The translations under genes were made by a program, and so were the position numbers. A DNA stretch of 64,000 nt, taken from positions 41,709,733 through 41,773,732 of the forward strand of contig CM046299.1 in NCBI GenBank assembly GCA_025267735.1, written 5' to 3'. Shown piece by piece: positions 11,301 to 26,300 of this stretch; position 1 is the stretch's first letter; the number at the start of each line of letters is the position of its first letter. The notes under the pieces are model-generated. The model was not told the origin of the DNA. It did not search any database and was given only the letters and a program-made list of their open reading frames with translations. Source of the stretch: Mactra quadrangularis. Taxonomy: Eukaryota > Mollusca > Bivalvia > Venerida > Mactridae.

Positions 11301-14300
11301 CAACGCAGTTCTTGCTGAATATTAAGATCACAAACTTGAAATTGTTGATATAATAGTCATGCGCATAGTCAACAATTATCATGTTAATTAAGGTCACTTG
11401 AATTCGCCTACTTGCACTTTGAAAGAATGGATTTTTTGTATTTCAAAGTTGTTTCATACTTAGACAATTATCCAACGTAATTCTATCAATATTTTATTAT
11501 TCGCTTATATAATCAAATATGCTAGAATGAAAGTAATCAAAAATTCCTGGCAAAGTTCATATTTTCCAAATACAATTTATATAAAATGTCGCACAATCGC
11601 GGCCGTGACACTGTAAAGGATACTAGTATAAAGTTCTGAAAGTATTGAAGGTATTTTAGAATAAAAGATTTATATACTTACATGATCGGGAGCTGAAGGA
11701 TATAATGTATACCATTCAAATAATGGATATTGTAACATACCAGCCAGACCCGCTGAGGAATGTATCACACCAAATAAAACTGGAAATGTTGCTAATGGAT
11801 AACTGAAACAGTACAGAAATATAAAATGATGAATTATCGTATCTAAAGAGTCATAGGACAATTTTGACTGTTGTTTTGTATACATCTTACATGGTGCGAT
11901 TTTATATTTGACTCGTGTTATATCGGTCGTAATTTCAGACTTTATCAATCCTTAGATATGAAATCCATGGTCATGACAAGCGGTCAAAGGTCAATTTTTA
12001 CATTTTAAAAAGGAAGTATTCTAATCATGTGACTAACTTTGTAACTTAAACAAGTTCAGTGTTGCAGCACATACGTTATCCTGCAGTGGCACTACTTATT
12101 TCATTAAAAAAGAATTTGCTTGCGATTGTTTTCTGGGCTGCATTTCCTGTAAAAAGTGTCATATTATGTGTACGCCACGATATTAGTTCATTGTTTCTTT
12201 GTCTCGTCATTACGTGAAAATGAAAATGATATACATGCGTACATTCTATATAGTGGTATACTGTCGATTAAAGATCGCTCGCTTAAGTAATGATCTACTT
12301 AGAAATACGTCATTAATGGATTATTTCTACGCACCAAACATACCCAACCGAAAATGGAATAAATATTCAGGGCATCTTAGTTTATTTCTAGCTATATTTA
12401 TCAACTGTAACCACTTTTAAAGTATGGTTAACGGGAAATAACTCGCACATACTTTTCTCATTGGTTTCACTGTAGTTCTCTCCCTTGCTAGTTAGTTAAA
12501 TGCGAAGTTTATACTTGACAAAAGTAAGTCTTGTATGAAATATTGCAGAAATCTGAAGGCAATAACACTAATCAAAGGCACTATATATAAATCTATGTAG
12601 AATCTAACTATTTTAAAAATGTGAGAAGTACATGTATATATAACGAAAATGCTGGCCAGTAATTAAAATTGGATAAATAACTTCATTAATTTAAATTTGA
12701 CTGGGCTGGTTATACATACATTTCCTTGAAAGTTTGGCAATTTTAATTTTTCCTCCATTTAAAGGTATATGGAGAATTTGCCGACCTTGTGGAAGGGTAG
12801 GTGAGAACTGGTTAAAGACAAGTGCCTAGGAAAGCTAGGTTAAGTATCCTGGTCGTTGTAAAATATACTTAATTGTGTTGACACTGTGTTATACCCAGTA
12901 TAAAAAATGTTTTTTGATTGTATTTATGAGGCCGCCCTTATTCAAATTTCGTTTGTTAGCCAATATAAACCAACTGTAATATAATTTTCAAATATGTATC
13001 AGTTTACAGTTTATTACGGTTTATTTTACACTCAGCACATGATACATGTGAATAGAGGTACAATTGAAAAAAACAGTACATAGATGATATATACATGATA
13101 CCAGGCTGAGGCTATACAGATAAGCTACATGTGATAATATGTATTACACTTAGGTAGGAACCTCTCTGTGTCATTCAAAATTGTTATTAACCTTTGAAGG
13201 ACGTTAGGAGGCTTCTACATTACAATATTATCGGTATCCATACCCGTGTTTTTGTCGTATAGTATTAATTTCGGGTGGATCAGATCATTTAAATATGCAA
13301 ATTTATGCAAATTAGGTATTTTACATTATAATGATATAAAAAGCTATACTTACACATCGTTGATAAACGTAATCTCGTAAGAAAATAGATAAGATCTGTA
13401 TATAGTAAATGTGATAAATATAAAATTTAAGAATATTTCCATCCTCACAAATATCAATGACGTAATCACAACAGACATTAGTGACGTCACAGTCAATGGT
13501 AGAATTATTGGTAAACGACGTCGTCGGAACTCGTCAGTACCTGAAAAAATGTAGAAACGTGATTGGATTTGTGTGTTTGTGTAAGCAATAGTGTTTAGTC
13601 AATATATTGTTTCAAGACATAAAAGTGTAAAATGATTAAGTCCATTAAACAATCACTTAGTTCTTCGTTCTACTACTCGAGGGGTTGGGAGCATAGGCGG
13701 TTCCTGGAGGATCGAGTCCGCCCCGTCCCCTGAAATTGCACAAGCAAGGTGAGGTTCTGGAAATATGCCTGAATACATTAGAAATGACTTAATCTCAGGA
13801 GCCTTGGACCCACTGTAAGGCCCCCTTGACTCCAAGTCTGCTCGTTTATTTCCGCCCCTCCCCCTAATTAGAAGTCATGGATCCGTCAATTGTTGGTTAT
13901 ATCAAGGGCGGGACAAACTTTCGTATAATTTGGTCATGAAAAAAATTTTACGGCCATTTTAAATTACGTTAGGCAATTTTAAGTAACTGACGGAAGTATG
14001 CGCCAAGGAACTGGTGAAAAGCTGAATCAGGATATTTAACCTTTTGAGGCACGTTGCGTAGGTTGGCTGACCGCCGTTATGTGACTTGTGTTGCTACGCC
14101 GTTTAGTCATGTTACAAAAGCATGAATATTTACAAAAGTGCACAGATTGAATTAAAAGTCCGAAAATAATAAGTTAATATTACACAAGTACCCTAACCAT
14201 GGATATATATCAACAACATATGAATGGTGACCACCCAATATTGATATTAGCTCCATGTCATTAATCGATTTGAAGGAAATATACGAAATATCGTATACAA

Positions 14301-17300
14301 TGTATTTGTAAAAGGAAAAATTGAACAGTATTTGACCTCGGTCTTACAATTACCCATAATACATTGAAGAGCGAGTTAATACAAACGAAACTGTTTATGA
14401 ATATTTTATACATAAAGTTCAATATATTAAGTCAAGCGGAAATCACAGCGGTGAACTGACAAAAAAACATATATACAAACATGTAGATGTACTTCTTATT
14501 CACTCTTGGGTGATAAGTATATAATAAGTTTGAAATAAGGTTTAGAGCCCTTTTGGTTAATTCAGTCTGTAGCGTGTCTTACAAAATATACAGCGTCGTG
14601 GGATTGATTCCCGTGTGGGATCGCATACCTCCGACGAGTTAGGTTATGACGTACTATCTGTGTTCATTGTAGCACATAAGAAAATCAAAGGAATTGTAAA
14701 GGTGTTAGCCGCGGTCGTGGCGTAGTGGTTAGCATGTCTGACTTTGAATCCGGAGATCGCAGGTTCAAGCCCGGTCGCGGTAGGTCATACCCTATACATG
14801 AGTTGTCGGCCTCGTGGTAGGATAAGTTAATACTGGTGATATAAAAGTGTCCAGAAAACCTATTGTAGGAAGAGCTGGCCATCGTATATATGACCTAAAT
14901 ATGTGTTGAATACGACGTTAAAAAAAGAAAAAAAAGAAAAAAAAAGGTGTATGCTCAGTCCTAGTGAGTAGCCCAGGTCTTGAGATTTTACTTCCTTTTA
15001 GCCTTGCTATGAACTGTAAATAAAGTATAAGTGGACTGGCTGTCGCGATTTGACTTATAGTGATGAAGTGTGTCACAAAACGACGTACTTAACAAAACCG
15101 AAATATGTTATATCGAAAAAAGGTTGCCATGGTTCAAAACTGAACGCATTATATACACATAATTATCGGCCTCCTATGCGTTATAACGCTAATACATATG
15201 TAGTATAACTAATTTGGTATGCTATAGGTTGAATTCCCATCTAAACATTTCCTACATGCGGTAAAATTTGGTATAGTAATGTGTAACATCAATATTTTTT
15301 TGTAAATTTTGTAAAACTGTCCTATTTAGCCTCCTGAACCAAGATTTTAGATAAAATTGTGTTTTAAGTAGATACCATATCTAAAGAAGACCAAGTTAAA
15401 CTATAAGAAATTCAATACAACATGAAACGTAGATATACTAACATTCATTAACAGTTTAACCCTATACAAACTAAACTATGTCACACTTAGTGTTAATTCT
15501 CATTCCATATTATGTCACACAACCTAATGATTAAGTTATAGTCAATGAATAACAGCATACTTGTATATTATAAATGTCTTTGTAGCCTTGATTTGGACCC
15601 TCATTGAGACACAAGCAATGATATATGTAAGAAAATAGCTTTGTATGAACTCATTTTGCTTCGAGTCCAATTTTTTTCTCACTGACGGAAATGCGCACCT
15701 GGTAACCGGCAGACAGCTAATTCCATAGACTAAGCCTTTCCAAGAACAGTGAGTAGATTGACTGACCACCATTATTAACTAAGACCCAACGAAGTACATG
15801 TTCATTGTTTCCATACACAAAGAATTAAATAACTATTTTCAAACACGAGGGAGCAAACGATACTTTTATTGAGGGATTTAAACATAGGATCGCTCAATCC
15901 CTTTGCGCGCCCTATTACACAAATGTTTCAGGCACATGTGTCTAGTGCTGAAATTATTCAGCTTTTATATCAGAATAAAGAAGAATAAGCTCTTGTAGGT
16001 GATCTTGGCTCACAAATATAAGCTCTAGCCAGTTAAAGGTACTCAATCACAGATCAACTTTTTCAAAAACTATCAAAAATGTATGGAAAAAAACGGGTCG
16101 ATAGCGCAATTGGTAGCGCGCCGGGATTCGGAATCTCGTGTTCCGAGGGGGTACGGGTTCGAATCCCACTCGGGGAGGTTATACCCTTCCATGAAAATTA
16201 GACAATAATGTCAATTTTCCTTCATTGATTAGATAGTATGGCGAAGTTTCCGGCCTTATGGAAGGGTAGGTGAGTACTGGTTATAGACAAAGGTCTAGGT
16301 TAGGTGCGCTGGACGCCGTGAAATGACCTAAAATGTGTTGATACGGCGTTAAATCCTATAAATAAAACAAATAAAAAATAAATAAAAGTATGGACAAATT
16401 TTTGGAACCAGGAAAGTAGTGTTATGATAATGACGATTTTAGTGGAAATTGACATGCAACTACAATTGGGATGCTTCATGTAAAATAAAAACCTACTCCG
16501 TACGTCACGGTATAGACATTTTAAGTGCATTTTTGTGACTTTTATTGTTTATTGTATGCAACCTAAAGATAAATTTGCTTTAAAATATTAACAATTAATG
16601 TTTTGACACAATTACAGACACTGAATGGTGCTTTGAAAATATAGAAAAAATCTGTGAACATGGACCTTTAAGAGACACAATTCCTAATGAATGGGGTACA
16701 AAGCAGTTGTGTAAAAAAAACCAAACTGCAATAATCATTACAAAACGGGTTGTCACAAACATTAGTAACTAAATGTTACATTCTTGACTTACCAAGATAT
16801 TTTCTACGTTGACAATCATGTAACATCCCTGCTGTTATGGCGGTGATTAAAGTTCCTACAGTGACGTATGAGAACACTCCAAGATAATAGTTTTCTGAAA
16901 TATAGAAAATGTATAATAGTCAATATTATGTAGTAATTAGTGATGTTCCGATTATCGCCGACGTCGCCGAAATCGGTTAGAAAAATTTCAGCGACGATTA
17001 ATCGATTACGATTTCTGTGGACGGCGACGTCGCGGAAAACTAGCCCGTACCCAAGGGAGATAATTCACTTTCGTGTGCGCGCTAAAATGGCGGATTCGGC
17101 AGAAAATGTGTTCAAGAACAACTTTTCTTCGACGTAACCCACGTGCCCGACGCCCGAGACGAGTGATTTCGCCGACGAGCGAGCGAAAATCTTAGCCAGT
17201 AGCCCGATCGGGCGAGTCCTCTTTACGTATCTAAATCATGTTTGTATCCGAAAAAGGTGTACGCGAACGCACTTTTACGTTAACTTTTATCTGAGACTTT

Positions 17301-20300
17301 TGCGTAATTACTCTTTTACGCATTCATAGTTCCGTTTCGTAATCAAATTAAAGATGAAAAATTTAATGTTGACCAGCAAACTCTTTTGTCATACCGCTTC
17401 TAAATGATAAAGCTTAATTTTTGGTCAAGGTCATTTGTCATAAACGAATTTTTCACGGAGCGCGATTTTAGGCTACCACTTAAATAAAACTAGCTGCCAT
17501 AAAGCATACAGATTGAAAGTTGTTCATTTCACGATGATTTCTCAATAATGATGTTATGGTTGAAATCATACAACAGTAATTTGAAGTGTTAAAAACGTCA
17601 GAGTAAATGTAAAACATTCGTCCCCAATAATTTTCGTACTCGGCACGTTTTGGATTTTTTTTCAATGTTGGAAAATGAGCTTAATTAAACGAATTTACAA
17701 TATATGTTTAGTTAAAAATTTAAAATTTGTTATTTGATTTAATTGATCAGAAAGGATATTTGGTGGCTCGATCAGACCCTGAAATACTGGTAGCCTCCTC
17801 ATTAGTGAATTATGTAATGCCCTATCATTTTATTTCATTATATCATAAATTGCTGGTTACTTTGAACACAATTGCACAAAGCTAGAGTAGATAATGTGAC
17901 TTAAATTATTTTGAATAACATTTCCCAGAAATATAAAAAAACAGATTAGTTATTTTGCTAAATAAGATATACATTGTAAAGGACATCTCTCTGTAGAATG
18001 CCTTAGGCTAGTGAATTTCGATTCGAGCTAGTGAAAATTGCTACCCGGTAGCCCAACTAACCATTGACACAAATAAACTTAAAGACATGTAAAATACAGT
18101 ATATTTTGTTTGTTTTTTCACTCAGATGAGTGAACTGGTGCCATATTAGCTAAGAAGCAAGATAAGAAAATAATAAATAATGTATAGAACATTTAAATCA
18201 TTGAAATATATGTATATTTTGCATGTTTATGTAAGACAATGACCAGAATTTAGCTATATAAATTTTAGCATCCAAACGATTATAATCGGAAAGTCAGTCG
18301 GTTGAGCCCAACCGATTCCTCCGATTAATCGATTGTGGATTTTCCAACCGATTGCCATCACTAGTAGTAATAATACATGGTCGCTTGGCTAGCTAAGTCG
18401 ATAGTGCACAAGTATAGGAAAGAAAAAGTGGATATAGGTTCAATTCCTGGTGGGTCATTTATCGAGGAGCTCTTGGGTCATGCGATGATTTCTACATCCG
18501 TTATCCCTTCTACCACTGATTTGTAAATCATTATCTGTAAATCATGTAAGGCAATTGTCAGTCTCTGACAAAATAGTATGCGCCTAGTTACTGATTAACA
18601 GCTAAATGAATGCTTCAGAATTATTACGTTATAAAGACATTTCCATAGGCGGCTAGCACGGCCCCAAACCAAAGATGTAATGCATATTCATTGTACATTT
18701 GGTTCGGGCTAAATCCACCGCGTCTGGTCTTTACATTAGGTATGTTTGCCCTACATTTTCAGTCAGCAACTTCTGGCGATATAAGGGTACATACAGCTGT
18801 TTCTTACATAGGGGGTTTACAGTACTTTGATTTTTTAACAAAATTACCTTTTGCATCATTTCCTTCGAACTTCTTTTCTAGATATGTATTAAAGAAACCA
18901 AGAAACGTCACAAATCTCAGGCCCTGTACACACATCCAGTAAACATGTAACAAATATTCACAAGAAAGTAAACTTTTAACAGCATTTGATTTATCTAAAA
19001 TATAATAGAAATGTTTAATGTATCATTTTATAATGATATTGTTAAATTGTATTCAACTGTTTGTGAAGCTTACATTTACCACGGTGATTTAAATACTTAA
19101 TATGTGTTCGATATTTCCGTACAAAGATATTTTTATAGACATTATTAGATGTAGTATCTTAAACATAGACTTAAAATATAAAATATCAATGTCTAGAATC
19201 AGGTTAAGTAATCATAAATTAAAATTCGAAACAGGTCGTCAACTTGGTTATTTCTGAAAACGCACGTATTTGTGATCATTGTTTTTCCAACCTTGGTATG
19301 TCATTATTAGATTGTGTATATCACGCATTTTTCCATTGTAGTACATATATCGATGTTAGGAGAGAATACTTATTCAACTCGTACAATCATAGAACCAACC
19401 TCATTGACTTTTGTAATCTTATGTCGACTAATGATAGTCAAACTATAATAAGACTTTCCAAATTTGTTCATGAATTGATGTTAAAAATAATAGTTAATAT
19501 TCTTATTCTTGATAACAGTAATTTACTTGCAGTCTATTCACATGTTGATGCCCCAGCCAACTACACTGTCTATTTTATGTTCAGTCGTAAGTAATATAAT
19601 TTTTATTTTGCTTTGTATACTATGTTTGACATAACTTAAATGTATATGACAAAATTGGAATGTGCATGTTATGTATTATGAGCTGGAGGCCTTGAAATAT
19701 TAAATGAATGAATTATTGTATTGTATTGTATTGTATTGTATTGTATTGTATTGTATTGTATTGTATTGTATTGTATTGTATTGTATTGTATTGTATTGTA
19801 TTGTATTGTATTGTATTGTATTGTATTGTATTGTATTGTATTGTATTGTATTGTATTGTATTGTATTGTATTGTATTGTATTGTATTGTATTGTATTGTA
19901 TTGTATTGTATTGTATTGTATTGTATTGTATTGTATTGTATTGTATTGTATTGTATTGTATTGTATTGTATTGTATTGTATTGTATTGTATTGTATTGTA
20001 TTGTATTGTATTGTATTGTATTGTATTGTATTGTATTGTATTGTATTGTATTGTATTGTATTGTATTGTATTGTATTGTATTGTATTGTATTGTATTGTA
20101 TTGTATTGTATTGTATTGTATTGTATTGTATTGTATTGTATTGCATTGCATTGCATTGCATTGCATTGCATTGCATTGCATTGCATTGCATTGCATTGCA
20201 TTGCATTGCATTGCATTGCATTGCATTGCATTGCATTGCATTGCATTGCATTGCATTGCATTGCATTGCATTGCATTGCATTGCATTGCATTGCATTGCA

Positions 20301-23300
20301 TTGCATTGCATTGCATTGCATTGCATTGTATTGTATTGTATTTGTTCGATATTCCCGTACAAAGATACGAAAACTATTTTTATAGACAGTGAGTATGAAG
20401 TCACAGAAGTGCGTATTTAAATCAGCGGGGTTTATGTATGCACCACTGACAGTAGAATAAAGTAAAACAGTACAACAGTTATGAACTAAAGGGTATTCAT
20501 CTGCATAAAATTGGTAAATGTCAGTCAAATACATTTAAAAAAATGTCAATCTTTATTCGCTCCATATTCCATGACCACCGCGTAAAGAACTTTGTAAAAG
20601 AAATCTCCGTGATTTAGCAAAATGGGTTGATCATGGACAAGTAATATAACATTGGCCAACAGAAATTCATCAATGTATAATGTGACATAAATAAAATGCT
20701 ATGGTTATATTTAACTGTATCGCTAATTTAAATGAAAATACAATGTATTTAACCTCAATGACCTTAAAATGATCTTAAGTAGTGCGTAGTATTGTTGAAA
20801 AATTAAATTCATCATTAATTTTATAACATGTATTTAAACAACTATTACGACAAAACGATTAAGTTTGTGATAGTATCTTATAATAACGGAGCCCGAAAAG
20901 TGACATTCGTAAAAGTTAGTTTTCAATATTACTTTTACATATTACAAATATTCCATTTTTACGAAATATTGTTTAAAACGAAGTATTATTTCGTTAAAAC
21001 GAACAATATACGAAGCATGTAAATTTAATTACATACAACGCCTCTAAAGTGACATTGGTATTTTGTTAATATTATTCTACAAGATCTTACATGGAGAAGT
21101 AGACATCAACCCTGATAACATCTTAACGAGATCTAGATACATGCCAAGAGCCAGCCACCATCTACGATTCCAGCAGCACCAGGCCTCTTCAAATACCTAT
21201 AAGTTCAGCTTTTTCCCCAGGACAATACCAGTGTGGAACAAATTACCAGCGCCAGTAGCTGAGGCTCCTTCCTTGGAACTCTTCAAGAAGGAGCTCTCCC
21301 GTTTGTCATTCTAGGGGCTTTTTCCCGCTCAGTCACGAAGTAAGTCAAAACTGACTGAAAAAGTGACTGGGCAAATCTTTCTATATTTCTTACTTTTCTG
21401 TATATACATGCATCTTTTTTCCTTGACCGTTCTTTATCTAACTTTTTCTATCTATTCTCTTTATACTTTCTATCTAGCGTACCATCATATTATTGTCAAT
21501 AATGACAGATTGATGTATAACATAGACATAGACATTTCGTAAAAAAACCGAACAAATTATCGATATAAGTATATTCAATGTCACTTTAAGTGCCCCGTAT
21601 AAAATTAGTCACATTCTGACATACTTTCGGATGATTTCCTCAAAAACTTCTCCTTTTCTTCATATCTTTTCTCCTTGTCAATTGACTTCCGGTTTTTAGA
21701 TACTGTTTCCGGTGAAATGTGATCACGTGGTAGCAGAAAGAGAGTACTTGTGCCGACTAGTAAAATATGAAATATTGAGAGGCCTAAGTAAAAATACATC
21801 CTCGGAAACCCTGAGTCAAAAACAACCTGAAAAATAGAAAAAAATCAACTATACGCTTTAAACTGCATTATATAAACTGTTTACACTCATTTTGTCCTAT
21901 TTAATACTTGTGTGTTGTTAAGGTTCGATACTTATTCTTCCTTCTAAAAGCGACGTTTAGCGTCAAGGATGCGATAAAATACTGCCAGTCGATTTTTGTG
22001 CAACGCTTAGGCACAGCGTTGCGACGTTTAGTGTCAGAGCTATTGCAATGGTTATCGTTGGATGCAACTCTTACATGTAGCGGCATTGTGACGTTAAGCG
22101 GCACTACAAACTTACACAAAAGAAATCATATTGAGTATTTGGAAGTTGATTGTTGATTGTTTTTTTAGGTTATCTTTTCATGTTTGCACTTTATTATAAA
22201 TATCACAAATTAATAACTAGTTACCTTTTTTACGATAAGTATAGTATAACTCTTAAACATAATATTGATCCGTGACCTTGTTTCCATTAATATATTGTCA
22301 TTTCTTGGTAATCTGATATAGTTAACGGTTCTGTATTATACTACAGGTATATTATTATACATATATTATTTCATATACATTGTATAAATAAGGAAAGAAG
22401 TCCAAGGTTGCTTACACTGGCTTTTATTCACAAACTGAATGCTTATTGAATCATAGGATGGATACATTAGAACCCCGTTTTTTGGAACGATATCTAAACA
22501 TCGTTTCAATGGTAACAAGAAAGTATAAGATTATCTTTTTCACGTTTCAACAATTTTCAACAAAGACAAAGAGGCGTAGTTCAACCGTGACACTCATTAA
22601 CATATCATTATAATAAAATACTACACCGGTTTGTGTTGTCGGTCGTTAAAGTAATTCACAAATGTATATTTGGTGGCGCTATAAAATCCGCCTTCTCTAT
22701 GTGCCACGCTAGCTTTTTCTATATTATATAAACTGATTATTATGAAATGAGGTACAAGCCTCTTTTCCAAATTCTGAAAACATTCAGTGCATTACATCTA
22801 TGCACTTATGTCTCTATGCATTATAAAATTCGTGATATTTTACAATTGCCTTTTTTAAATAACAAGTCACACGCACATTATTTATGTACATGTTTTTAAT
22901 TACGAGTTTTAATATGTTAGTTTAGAAGTTTATTTGCTTTTTTCTATGAGTATAAAAATAGACTATATGATTAAAATAAAAGTTAATTGCGAATGATATT
23001 ATACATGTACTTCCTATGCTTTTGTACAGTGATACCCTCCGTAACGGTCACCGTACATTTACTTAATATTGTACCCCAACCTGTTGAAGTGTCGTTAGCC
23101 GCCCGGCTAGCTCAGTTGGTAGCACGCAAGTCTACTAATCGAGGGGTCGTTGGTTCGATTTCCGGGCGGGGCATACCTTCGTGGAGCTTGGTCATGAAGT
23201 TATTTTTACGGCCATACTCCCTCCTACCAATGATTTTTTATTATGTAGGGCAGTTGTCAGTCATTGACGAAAGTGTGCGCTTAGTAGTTGGTTAACAGCT

Positions 23301-26300
23301 AAATCCAGATATTTAGCCTTTCCAGGAGGAGTGAGTAGCTTGACTGACTGCTGTTATATGACCTATACAATGTGTTGTTACGGCGTTAAACCCAACAAAA
23401 ACAAAAAACAATGAAGTGTCGTTAAAACGTCGCAACGCTGCTAAATGTCACAACAGTTTCTGACGCTAAACGTCGCAACGTCGTTAGACATTGCATTTTC
23501 CCTGAAGTTTACTCATACGCCTGAAGGACTGGGGTCTTTTTCATTTATTTGAAACTGTATTATCATGTATAATATTATACATGTACTAAAAATTGGTACC
23601 ACATATGAATAAGTTTTACTAATTCAGAATCATTAATTTAAAAATACTAGTCCAGTTTCTTTTTTGTAATAGTAATTAATGTGCCGCGAAGTTTCTGCCT
23701 ATTTGAAAAAGGACATTTGCCCAGTTGACCTCTAAATCATGCGCTACACCATGGTGTCAGGGAAGAAATTTTTCACTGATTTATGGTTACTATTGAGAAG
23801 CTAACCCATAATCATAAACATTCGTTGATCATTGTAATCATTGCTTAGCTATAACAAAAACAATCAAGAACAATTTCAGTTCAATGCATTAGGAATGATC
23901 GCCTATCAAAATATTTTAATTGCGTATATGCCTAATACGGTACTGTGGTATGATATGTTACATAACATTGGGTTTCAGCTCAGGTGAATACTGGGTCAAT
24001 TTTAACAATCCTTATTTGATCAATAATACAATTTTCCAATATAATCTGTGAGCTCGAATACTCGATTTAAACGAAGGAATCAAATTGCAAATTTTACTGT
24101 CTCGATTTGCCGATTTGGTTAAAGAAGCAGTCGTAAAACTTTGGCGATTGCAGCGCTTTGCACACTGGTCGTCAATATACGAAATCTGTTAAGTGGTTTT
24201 CAAAATCTTAAAGAAGATTTGATGTTACTGAGTATCAATTGATAAATATAAATAATTAAATATCGCATATTATAAGCAGTGTACTAGACTGTACCATGTC
24301 TACATGTATGTCATACGTTGACGGTTACAAGATTACTTCTATGCCTGTCTTTCTCTCTCCCCCTCCCTACCTTGACCTGGTTGATATCTCCTTGTAAACA
24401 TGTTTTAATTCCCTTTTTATTTATCAACACACTTCATATTCAATTTGCTCATGTATCATATTTCATTATTTTAGGAAATATAGGGTTATTTTGTTCTGTT
24501 CTGTTCTTTTCTGTTCTGTTCTGTTCTAGAACTGTTTGTTTGTTTTTGTTGGGTTTAACGCCGTAGCAACACATTGTATAGGTCATATAACGGCGGTCAG
24601 TCAACCTACTCACTCTTCCTGGATAGGCTAAATCTCTGGATTTAGCTGTTAACCAACTACTAAGCGCACACTTTCGTCAGTGACTGACAATTGCCCTACA
24701 TAATTAAGAATAATTGGTAGGAGGGAGAATGGCCGTAGAAATAATTTCATGACCAAGCTCCACGAAAGTATGCCCCGCCAGGGAATCGAACCCATGACCC
24801 CTCGATCAGTAAACTTGCGTGCAACCAACTGAGCTAGCCGGGTAGGATTTAGTGTGTCAAGAAAGTGTTAAGATTAACAAGAACAAAAATTACATACCTT
24901 CATTATATATGAGACTATTGTTGATACGTCATATAGACCAACAAATACCGATGTTATAGTTGATTGTACGTTAGGAAATAAGAACGAGACCTGAAATAGA
25001 GACAGTTATTCTGTGATCAAATACTCTAATCACCTAGTTATTGCCTTGTTAATAGAATTAAATAGAAATGTAAAACCTGGGCAAACTATTGGCATGATTT
25101 TGGTTTCATTTATTTGATAGTTGTAATTTTGTTTTTTGAATAGTGTAAATGCAATGCAACCAATTAGAGTTTATGTGTTTGGGTGTTTCCCTTTCGGGTT
25201 GTATTAAGCTCCAAGCACTTAGAACTATTGCAGCTTAGATAGATACAAGATTAATTATATAATGTAAATTTTCACATGCAAGCATTGTATAAAGTAATGT
25301 AATATCAGTTCATTTTGTAATTTTGAAGAATATCATCTGCTGTTTGTGTTTTCAATGGAAATATTTCCTCAGGCGGTTTTTTGGAAGAAGGGCGGTGAAA
25401 TGTACAACTTACAAATCCAAGATAAGAAACCCGTTATAATAGCTGCCACTGAAGCAAAAGTCTCGCTAAAAACGATAATCACTGATAGAGACATGCACAA
25501 CTTCATGTTTTTTGGTTTTTTTTCGACCTGCGTTAATAAATTTGAATACATTGTAAAAAATTAATGTTATCTCAAATTTTCTTCATAACGGAGCTACATT
25601 CGGAAATTAATGAAAAAGCCGCGGCTTGTCGGCCTCGTGAAAGGGTAGGTTCGTACTGGTGATAGAAAAGTGTCCAGGAAACCTATAGTAGAAAGAGCTG
25701 GTCGTCGTTTATATGACCTATATATGTGTTGAATGCGACGTTAAAAAACAAAACAAGAAAGAAATTAACGAAGCTACAACAAATGAAATTACTTTTCTGC
25801 TGATGTTTTCTTTTTTCTACGGAAATATGTAATTCAAGTATGTAGCAATTAAACAGTAAATAATGAGTAAGAATTCCCAAAAATTATGTTTGTTATTTGG
25901 TATAGAGTTTCAAAGTCGAATGAATATGAGTGAATGGCTTTATTACGTGTTACATGTAGACTTTAAACTTGCCTTTATGTGCTGCGGAACAGGTCTACAT
26001 AATGTAAACGCACTAAGTAAACATTGACAATAATGCTTCATTACGAAATGAACAATCTTTTTTCTATTTTCTCAATGTCAAACAAAGTTAATTTAGCCAT
26101 ATGAATGACTGTGTTTTTCTAACGTTGAAGAGAGATATATATTTATATATTTATACCATGCTTTCAAAATTAGAAATGAATTTATTGAACATTTTGATAA
26201 TTAAATTAAATATCAATTATTTGTATTCAGCCACACAGCTTCATATATATATATATACACCTATTTTGTTGTTTTCTCTGAATATTATTAATGTCTAATG

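Noticed and set aside
16095..16178. tRNA gene (also 14707-14780, 23101-23172, 31857-31930)
   Set aside because: Both polymerase III boxes are present, but each is the head of a longer SINE with several copies in the window and no tRNA terminator.
19669..20534. Several 200-270-residue open frames of CIVLY/CIALH or NTIQY/NAMQC repeats
   Set aside because: They are forced by the stop-free pentanucleotide array on both strands and all frames. They are not genes.
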